Of a stretch of 20,366 nucleotides of DNA, positions 1 through 4,942 are shown piece after piece. A program made the translations under genes and the position numbers. Source of the DNA: a virus; the IMG/VR virus record IMGVR_UViG_3300017510_000020, positions 1 through 20,366 of that record. One strand, written 5' to 3'. Positions within the stretch are counted from its first letter, which is position 1; each line of letters starts with the position of its first letter. The notes beneath the pieces are model-generated. The model searched no databases. It had not been told where the DNA came from and saw only the letters and a program-made list of their open reading frames with translations.

Positions 1-36
1 CCGCATGATGTAACTTGGCCGACTAAACCGGAGTAA
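1..36 (+). CDS. Possible 3' end of an upstream head/neck gene
   Basis: Frame 1 is open from the window edge and gives PHDVTWPTKPE followed by TAA at 34-36, three bases before the next gene. The other two frames stop earlier (TGA at 6-8, TAA at 11-13). A stop placed immediately before the next start fits the tight gene packing seen everywhere else on this strand. Only 11 residues are visible, so no family can be named. In siphovirus gene order this position would usually hold a head-tail connector or another capsid-module gene. The GGAG at 30-33 inside this tail is the likely ribosome binding site of the next gene. Confidence 0.35.
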   Translation, partial: PHDVTWPTKPE

Positions 37-39
37 AGC

Positions 40-2163
40 ATGGTCGCCTTCGCGCCACTGTCAGCCTTCCCCCTAGCCGATGATGGTGGCAATAGGCTTT
101 TCGCCGCTGAGGATATTCTCAGTGGTGATCCAAATGTCGGTGCGACCGCGTTTGCGGAGAGCCACGGCCTTGGCTCTGACGACATTTCTACGGGCGCACC
201 GGATGTTGGCATAACCGCGCTCGATCAGGACCACAACCTTACTCTTGGTGACATTTCTACGGGCGCACCGGAAGTTGGCATAACCGCGCTCGATCAGGAC
301 CACAACCTTACTCTTGGTGACATTTCTACGGGTCAACCAGGGGTCAGCGACGCTACGATGTCCGAGGATGAGACGTTCGGGTCTGACGACATCCTCAGCG
401 GCGTTCCGCTTGTCACACCGGCGACCCTGCAAGAAGACGAGACGCTCGACGCGGGCAACGTCCTTAGCGGTCAGCCTATCGTCGGGCAGGCAGAAATCGA
501 CCAGAACCACAACCTCGGTTCGAGCGATGTGGCTTCGGGGCAACCGGGTGTTGGCGATGCGGACATGTCCGAGGATGAGACGTTCGCCTCTGACGACATT
601 CTCACCGGCGCTCCGGTTCTCGGCAATCCGACCATCTCCGGCTTCCAAGACATTGGTGCTCCGGCTGACACCCTCACCGGCGCTCCGCTTGTCGGCCAAA
701 CGACGATCACCCAAGACCACAACCTTCACGCCGATGCGGTGGTCACGGGTCAGCCGCTTGTCGGCAACACGAGTGTCGATCAGGATCAAGACTTAAGCGC
801 CGACGACATCCTCACGGGCGCACCCCTTGTCGCGCCGACAACGCTCACCTCGAACCACGACCTCGATGCGAGCGATACCCTGAGCGGCCAGCCGCTTATC
901 GGTCAGACGAGCCTCAGCCAAGGTCACGACCTCGACGCCGACCCGGTGCTCGCAGGTCAGCCCATCGTCAATGACGCAAACATGTCTGAGGACGAGACGT
1001 TCGAAGCGAACGACATCCTCACCGGACAGCCTGTCGTCCAGCCCACTACGCTCACGTCGAACCACGACCTCGACGCCGACTCGATCCTCACCGGACAGCC
1101 TGTCATCGCACCGACGACGATGCAGGAAGATGAGACGCTCAACGCCAATCCGGTGCTCTCCGGGCAGCCCGTCGTCGCTCCAACAAGCATTGACCAAGAT
1201 CACGACCTGTCGTCCGACGACATCCTCAGCGGTCAGCCTGTCGTCCAGCCGACAACGCTCACGTCGAACCATGACCTTGATGCTGACCCGATACTCAGCG
1301 GCCAACCGCTCGTTGCGCTGACGAGCATCAACCAAGATCACGACCTGAGCGCAAACGATATCACCTCCGGTCAACCGCTCGTTGCGCTGACGAGCATCAA
1401 CCAAGATCACGACCTGTCTGCCGATAGCATCGTCTCCGGGCAACCGCTCGTCGCGCCGACGACGTTCCAAGAGGACGAGACGCTCAATGCGAGCGACGTG
1501 CTTTCCGGCAACCCCGAGATCGTCACGACAGACATTGACCAAGACCACAAGCTCGACGGTGACGACGACACTGCCGGGCAGCCCGATCTTGGCCCGTCGC
1601 AGATCACGCAAAATCACTCGCTCGGGTCTCAGGATGTCACGAGCGGCACTCCGGTTGTCGATCTCGGCAACTTTACACAGCATAACATTCTTTTCGCACA
1701 AGACATTTTCTCGGGCGCTCCGACCATTACGCCCGGAGCAGAGGGTGAAGTGCGGCTCATTCCGGGGCCGCGACGCACACCGGCGAACTTCGGATCGCAA
1801 CGCGGTCGTCGCACAAATCGCGCTCTGGCTAGAGACGTGTGCCGCCTGATCGAACATCACGGCTACGGTGTTCGCATACAGTATCGTCTCAGCGGGGGTG
1901 TCTATAACTCGCGCACAGGGCGAATGGAGCAAGGTAAGGTCGAAAGCCAAATTGCACGAGGCGTGTTCATCAACTACAATGACCGGGACATTGACGGAAC
2001 GTCGATCACTGCTGACGACCGCAAGCTACTGCTGAAAGCAGAGGGCTTGGAGCGTGAGCCGCAGAACGGCGACTTCGTTGACGACGAGGTGCGTATCGTG
2101 AATACGCGCAAGATTAGATCGGGCGATGTTGTTCTCGCCTATGTCTGCCAAACCAGAGGGTGA
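40..2163 (+). CDS. Head-closure (neck) protein with 24-repeat acidic N-terminal array
   Basis: This 707-residue protein has two parts. Residues 25-566 are about 24 tandem repeats of 23 residues, with a core like DILSGQPLVxPTTL followed by DQDHDLDAD. They contain almost no Lys or Arg and no Cys. Residues 590-707 form a compact C-terminal domain with the segment DIDGTSITADDRKLLLKAEG, then a short beta-rich end (DEVRIVNTRKI, VVLAYVCQ). That end looks like the small head-closure/stopper proteins that seal the portal-connector channel and receive the tail. Position agrees: next come a gp10-like protein, tail terminator and tail tube. The start ATG at 40 has GGAG at 30-33. Stand-alone head-closure proteins are usually only 100-130 residues, so the repeat array is an added domain, which I infer projects from the neck as a collar or whisker-like fibre. 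The domain call is by sequence pattern only; the array's function is unknown. Confidence 0.7.
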   Translation: MVAFAPLSAFPLADDGGNRLFAAEDILSGDPNVGATAFAESHGLGSDDISTGAPDVGITALDQDHNLTLGDISTGAPEVGITALDQDHNLTLGDISTGQPGVSDATMSEDETFGSDDILSGVPLVTPATLQEDETLDAGNVLSGQPIVGQAEIDQNHNLGSSDVASGQPGVGDADMSEDETFASDDILTGAPVLGNPTISGFQDIGAPADTLTGAPLVGQTTITQDHNLHADAVVTGQPLVGNTSVDQDQDLSADDILTGAPLVAPTTLTSNHDLDASDTLSGQPLIGQTSLSQGHDLDADPVLAGQPIVNDANMSEDETFEANDILTGQPVVQPTTLTSNHDLDADSILTGQPVIAPTTMQEDETLNANPVLSGQPVVAPTSIDQDHDLSSDDILSGQPVVQPTTLTSNHDLDADPILSGQPLVALTSINQDHDLSANDITSGQPLVALTSINQDHDLSADSIVSGQPLVAPTTFQEDETLNASDVLSGNPEIVTTDIDQDHKLDGDDDTAGQPDLGPSQITQNHSLGSQDVTSGTPVVDLGNFTQHNILFAQDIFSGAPTITPGAEGEVRLIPGPRRTPANFGSQRGRRTNRALARDVCRLIEHHGYGVRIQYRLSGGVYNSRTGRMEQGKVESQIARGVFINYNDRDIDGTSITADDRKLLLKAEGLEREPQNGDFVDDEVRIVNTRKIRSGDVVLAYVCQTRG
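112..1737 (+). repeat. Tandem 69-bp coding repeats (23-aa units, ~24 copies)
   Basis: In-frame units begin at 112, 181, 250 and so on. One unit (595-666) is 72 bp; after it the phase resumes at 667 and runs to the last partial unit at 1702-1737. Most copies have diverged in DNA but keep the pattern [DP]-[IVT]-[LTV]-[ST]-G-[QA]-P. Two neighbouring pairs are almost identical: 181-249 with 250-318 (one visible difference, GATGTT versus GAAGTT), and the units starting at 1288 and 1357 over most of their length. The array is coding, not intergenic. Confidence 0.92.
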
Positions 2164-2166
2164 CAC

Positions 2167-2328
2167 ATGGACTACGTTGCAACCGCTAACTTTGCCTATC
2201 ACGGCAAAACGTATTACATTGGGGACGATGCGCCCAAAGCCGAAACCCTTCTGCGCTTCAACCTGATTGAGCCAAAGAAAGTCGAGGAAGATGCAAGCGA
2301 AAGCGTTCACGAAGGGGATGAAGATTGA
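2167..2328 (+). CDS. Small hypothetical neck-region protein (53 aa)
   Basis: The ATG at 2167 lies three bases after the stop of the head-closure gene, and the frame runs to TGA at 2326-2328. The protein starts MDYVATANFAYHGKTYYIGD, has the segment LLRFNLIEP, and ends in a very acidic tail (EEDASESVHEGDED). Short proteins with a GK.Y..GD beta-hairpin followed by an L...LIEP segment are common in this position in siphovirus genomes, between the head-closure and gp10-like genes; that is recalled resemblance. The last 38 bases overlap the start of the next gene in another frame. No function is assigned. Codon use matches its neighbours and the gene fills what would otherwise be a 120-base gap. 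Confidence 0.6.
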   Translation: MDYVATANFAYHGKTYYIGDDAPKAETLLRFNLIEPKKVEEDASESVHEGDED

Positions 2329-2770
2329 GGACCAGGCCAAAGCCTTAAGGCAACAGGTCGGCGCTCTCAAGTATCGCACCTTGGTCAACATGGCCGAGCT
2401 CATTTCGCAGACCAGCCCCGTGGACAGCGGCAACTATGCGCGCAACCACGAAGTCGCGCTCAGAAGCGGCTCCTTCCAAGCGGACGGTGTTCGGCCTGAC
2501 TCGCATAGCCGAGTTAGCCGAGAGGGTGTGCCTCATTACAAGAAAGCCAGAACAGAAGGCTTCGAGGGTATGATGGCCGACATCAACGGCTTCGGGCTTC
2601 TCAACCGTGCGGGACAAGTGCGCTCTCTCGCTGAACCTGAGCAGAACTTCGTATTCCGAAACCGCATGGAGTATGCGAACTTCGTTGAGCGCGAACACGC
2701 GGTCTACGCCCAAGCGCGGCGCGAAATCTCCAATGCCATTGCCGACGCCGTTGCTCAGGTGAAGCGATGA
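2291..2770 (+). CDS. HK97 gp10-like head-tail joining / tail completion protein
   Basis: The 159-residue protein (from ATG 2291) has the layout of the HK97 gp10-like family: an N-terminal helix (MKIEDQAKALRQQVGAL), a SPVDSGNYARNHEV segment matching the TPVDTG-L signature, and a C-terminal NRMEYANFVERE stretch like the family's Y-YVE-GT motif, then a closing helix. These proteins bridge the head-closure ring and the tail terminator. Three starts are possible: TTG 2267, ATG 2291 (GAGGA just upstream) and ATG 2318 (AAGGGG just upstream, at MKIED). Family members usually begin near the MKIED helix, so 2318 is a real alternative. The stop overlaps the next start as ATGA, a coupling junction. Confidence 0.75.
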   Translation: MQAKAFTKGMKIEDQAKALRQQVGALKYRTLVNMAELISQTSPVDSGNYARNHEVALRSGSFQADGVRPDSHSRVSREGVPHYKKARTEGFEGMMADINGFGLLNRAGQVRSLAEPEQNFVFRNRMEYANFVEREHAVYAQARREISNAIADAVAQVKR

Positions 2771-3171
2771 CCGTCACGAACTCTATCCGTGAGGCTCTGG
2801 ATAGCCACTTGGCTGCAACGCCCGACATTCCGCGTGTCGTGTTTGAGAACACGCCCTATGAGCAAATTCCAGACACGCCGCACATTCGCGTTCAGTTCTT
2901 CCCAACATCTCGTCGCCCTGCCGTTAGAGGTCCAACACCGCAGCATCGTCACCAAGGGCTATACAGCATGACCGTGTGCGTCCCGGCCGAATACGGAACA
3001 GGCGCAGGGCTGGAAATAGTTGACCGCCTGATGCAGAGATTCAACGGCTCGACAAATGTGGTGGGTGTGGACTTGATTGTGTCTGTCGAGTATTCTGAAG
3101 CCGAAGGTTCTTTTGAGGAAGAGCCGTTTTACTGTACGCCAGTCCGCGTAGGCTGGTACGTCTACAACTAA
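2767..3171 (+). CDS. Tail terminator protein (DUF4128/gpU-like)
   Basis: This 134-residue protein lies directly before the tail tube gene, where the terminator normally sits. Its pattern fits small tail terminator folds: an N-terminal helix (SIREALDSHLAA), a first strand ending in VVFENTPYEQIPDTPHIRVQ, a GLYSMTVCVP strand, a helix with GLEIVDRLMQRF, and a final strand pair ending in TPVRVGWYVYN. The terminator caps the tube, ends its polymerisation and docks to the head. The start ATG 2767 overlaps the previous stop by four bases. The assignment combines gene order with secondary-structure pattern; I cannot exclude another small neck protein. Confidence 0.7.
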   Translation: MTVTNSIREALDSHLAATPDIPRVVFENTPYEQIPDTPHIRVQFFPTSRRPAVRGPTPQHRHQGLYSMTVCVPAEYGTGAGLEIVDRLMQRFNGSTNVVGVDLIVSVEYSEAEGSFEEEPFYCTPVRVGWYVYN

Positions 3172-3182
3172 GAGGGACGAAA

Positions 3183-4097
3183 ATGGCCTTTTCCCAGGGT
3201 GCCCGCAGTTCGCTGGCCTACATCACCGAAACCGGGTTCGGTCAAACCCCGGCAACTCCCACTCTGGCGTACCTGCCGATCAAGACGCACAGCCTTGATC
3301 TTTCCAAAGAGCGCCTTGAGGGTCAAGACATTCAGCCTGACGAGATGCCTCGCGTTGATCGTCACGGTAACCGCTCGGCTGCTGGCTCCATCGAGGTTGA
3401 CTTTCGCAAGGGCGACTACGATGAGTTCCTTGAATCGGTAATGCGAAACAGCTTCGAAACGGATGAACTGAAGGTTGGCACCACGCCGAAGTTCTTTACC
3501 ATCGAGGATGCGGCTGAGGACAACAGCCAGTTCCGCCTTTTCACCGGCATGACCGTGAGCCAGGCGTCGTTCAGCATTGCGCCGAACCAGATGGTCCAGA
3601 CTACCTTCGAGATGGTCGGTCAAAACGCTACTCAGCAGCAGAGCACGGCTTCGTCTGGCGGAGCCAAGACGCCGATCAGCAACAACGCCCCGTTCGACAG
3701 CTACAACGGTTCGATCCTTGAGGGTGGCAGCGGAATCAACGTGGTGTCGAGCATCGAGTTCAGCATCAACCGCGGCTACGCGCCGACGTTCGTCGTGGGT
3801 TCCGACTTCGCGCCTCAGCTTGAGAACGACCGTGCCATCGTCAGAGGCACCATGTCGCTCTACTACGAGGACGAGACGCTCATCGACAAGTTCCTCAACG
3901 AGCTTGAGACCTCGCTTGAGATCAGCGTTGACGACCCGTCGCAAGCCAATGCGTATACCTTCCTGCTCCCGCGTGTGAAGTTCAACAGCGCCTCTGTGCC
4001 TCTGGCAAACCCGCAGTCGCGGATCATCGAGGTTTCCTTCGTGTCCCTCTACGACGAAACCGAAGAAACGAACCTGAAGATCACGCGGACACCGTAA
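3183..4097 (+). CDS. Major tail tube protein
   Basis: A 304-residue protein starting MAFSQGARSSLAYITETGFG and preceded by AGAGGG four bases before the ATG. The N-terminal ARSSLAYITETGFGQTPATP, followed by a segment rich in D/E and R (KERLEGQDIQPDEMPRVDRH), is typical of the phage tail tube family of alphaproteobacterial phages. It sits between the terminator and the G/GT chaperones, as a tube protein should. It would polymerise as stacked rings around the tape measure. The middle part (about 145-165, TQQQSTASSGGAKTPISNN) is low complexity and looks like an exposed loop or domain linker. At 304 residues it is larger than minimal tube proteins of about 150-200, so it may carry an outer decoration domain. 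Confidence 0.85.
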   Translation: MAFSQGARSSLAYITETGFGQTPATPTLAYLPIKTHSLDLSKERLEGQDIQPDEMPRVDRHGNRSAAGSIEVDFRKGDYDEFLESVMRNSFETDELKVGTTPKFFTIEDAAEDNSQFRLFTGMTVSQASFSIAPNQMVQTTFEMVGQNATQQQSTASSGGAKTPISNNAPFDSYNGSILEGGSGINVVSSIEFSINRGYAPTFVVGSDFAPQLENDRAIVRGTMSLYYEDETLIDKFLNELETSLEISVDDPSQANAYTFLLPRVKFNSASVPLANPQSRIIEVSFVSLYDETEETNLKITRTP

Positions 4098-4150
4098 TCC
4101 CGGCGTCGGGATACCGGATGGAGGGCGGAAGTCGGGGCCGTCCTCCATCC
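4097..4150 (+). promoter_or_regulatory. Tandem stem-loops between tail tube and chaperone genes
   Basis: The 87-base gap after the tube gene holds two hairpins. The first is ATCCCG-GCGT-CGGGAT (4097-4112). The second pairs GGATGGAGG (4116-4124) with CCTCCATCC (4142-4150), then continues inward through a G-T pair and CGG/CCG, leaving a loop of 9 bases. No T-run follows, so it is not a standard intrinsic terminator. I infer an RNA structure that protects or processes the tube mRNA, or partly stops transcription so that tube protein is made in excess over chaperone. The AAGGAG binding site of the next gene lies well downstream. Confidence 0.6.
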
Positions 4151-4184
4151 ACCCCTGACTTCCCCGGCAACAAGGAGAACCCCG

Positions 4185-4589
4185 ATGGGCCTCAAGAATG
4201 TGGGCACGGTCAAGGACACGACCGACATTGAACTCGTTCACCCTGCAACCGGCGAAGCTCTGCTCAATGACGACGGATCGACCATGACCATTACGGTTCA
4301 TGGCCCGTATTCCGAGACCTACCGCAAGGTGAACCACGACCAGCAAAACAAGCGCCTGATGAAGGCGCAGCGCACCGGCGGCAAGGTCAACCTGACCGCT
4401 GAGGAGATCGAGGCGTCGTCCCTTGAGCTTCTGGTCAAGTGCACTGTTGACTGGAAGATCACTCTTGAGGACGGAAAGGGCCTTGAGCCCTTCGACCAAG
4501 ACGCTGCGCGCCAAGTTTACAAGGAATACCCTTGGCTGCGTGAGCAGGTGGACGCTGTGTTCGGGGACACGCGCGCTTTTTTGGAGTAG
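4185..4589 (+). CDS. Tail assembly chaperone (gpG-like), zero-frame product
   Basis: A 134-residue protein with AAGGAG eight bases before ATG 4185. It starts MGLKNVGTVKDTTDIELVHPAT, has a beta-rich first half and a helical second half (LTAEEIEASSLELLVKCTVD), and ends TRAFLE at TAG 4587-4589. Its place between tail tube and tape measure, and the frameshift site two codons before its stop, identify it as the lambda gpG analogue. Such proteins coat the tape measure and recruit tube subunits during tail assembly and are absent from the mature particle. The YRKVNHDQQNKRLMKAQR segment is the kind found in these chaperones. The family call rests mostly on context. Confidence 0.8.
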   Translation: MGLKNVGTVKDTTDIELVHPATGEALLNDDGSTMTITVHGPYSETYRKVNHDQQNKRLMKAQRTGGKVNLTAEEIEASSLELLVKCTVDWKITLEDGKGLEPFDQDAARQVYKEYPWLREQVDAVFGDTRAFLE

Positions 4590-4942
4590 TCCAAGCGGAA
4601 CTGCTCTACTACGGTGAAAAGGCCTTTGCGCTGAACAAGACCGACAAAAACGGCGTCAGCGTGAGGGAGCACCTTGAGCAGGTCCAAAGGTCCACTGGCA
4701 AAACACCGTCAGACCTTGAGATGCCCGAGTTCCCAGATGTGGCCTCTCACATCTGGGAGGCTTTCATGTCACTGCACTCGGGTCGCTCCTATGGCATGAG
4801 CGGCCCAAATCCTTTATCATGGGGTGACATCAAGGATTGGTGTGACCTGACGGGTGTGCATCTTCCGCCGTGGGAAGTGGACATGATTAAGGCGCTCGAC
4901 CTTGTTTGGGTGCGAACGATGAACGAGAGCAGTGATGGCTAA
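4185..4942 (+). CDS. Tail assembly chaperone fusion (gpGT-like) made by -1 frameshift
   Basis: After slipping back one base at TTTTTTG (4577-4583), the ribosome reads GGA GTA GTC CAA onward without a stop to TAA 4940-4942, giving a product of about 252 residues. The added T-like part begins GVVQAELLYYGEKAFALNK and ends VWVRTMNESSDG. It includes SHIWEAFMSLHSGRSYGMSG and PLSWGDIKDWCDLTGVHLPP, the Trp-rich helical pattern usual for the second chaperone in this position. The internal ATG at 4661 would give a 93-residue stand-alone protein that discards the open 78 bases before it, so frameshifted expression is the better reading. The end overlaps the tape measure start by eight bases. The ratio of G to GT is important for tail assembly in lambda. 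Confidence 0.82.
4577..4583 (+). promoter_or_regulatory. -1 ribosomal frameshift slippery site TTTTTTG
   Basis: Zero-frame codons here are GCT TTT TTG, giving the X-XXY-YYZ heptamer T-TTT-TTG. The zero-frame stop follows two codons later at 4587-4589 and the -1 frame is open across the junction. A weak hairpin (GTAGT 4586-4590 with ACTAC 4608-4612) lies just downstream, but it starts only two bases after the heptamer, closer than usual, so its role is doubtful. The position at the end of a G-like chaperone matches the conserved siphovirus arrangement. Confidence 0.8.

Noticed and set aside
793-1950. Long minus-strand frame opposite the neck repeat array (also 73-789)
   Set aside because: It mirrors the 23-residue repeats of the plus gene, has no binding site or family pattern, and is open only because of the repeat's codon bias.
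4097-4150. Intrinsic terminator
   Set aside because: Stable stems are present but no T-run follows, so it is kept only as an RNA structure of unknown role.
3168-4514. Minus-strand 448-residue frame across tail tube and chaperone genes
   Set aside because: It spans two genes and a hairpin gap on the other strand, is Arg/His/Leu-rich shadow sequence and has no recognisable domain.
4661-4942. Stand-alone gene for the T-like chaperone
   Set aside because: No good binding site before ATG 4661, and the frame is open upstream to the slip site, which favours frameshifted expression.
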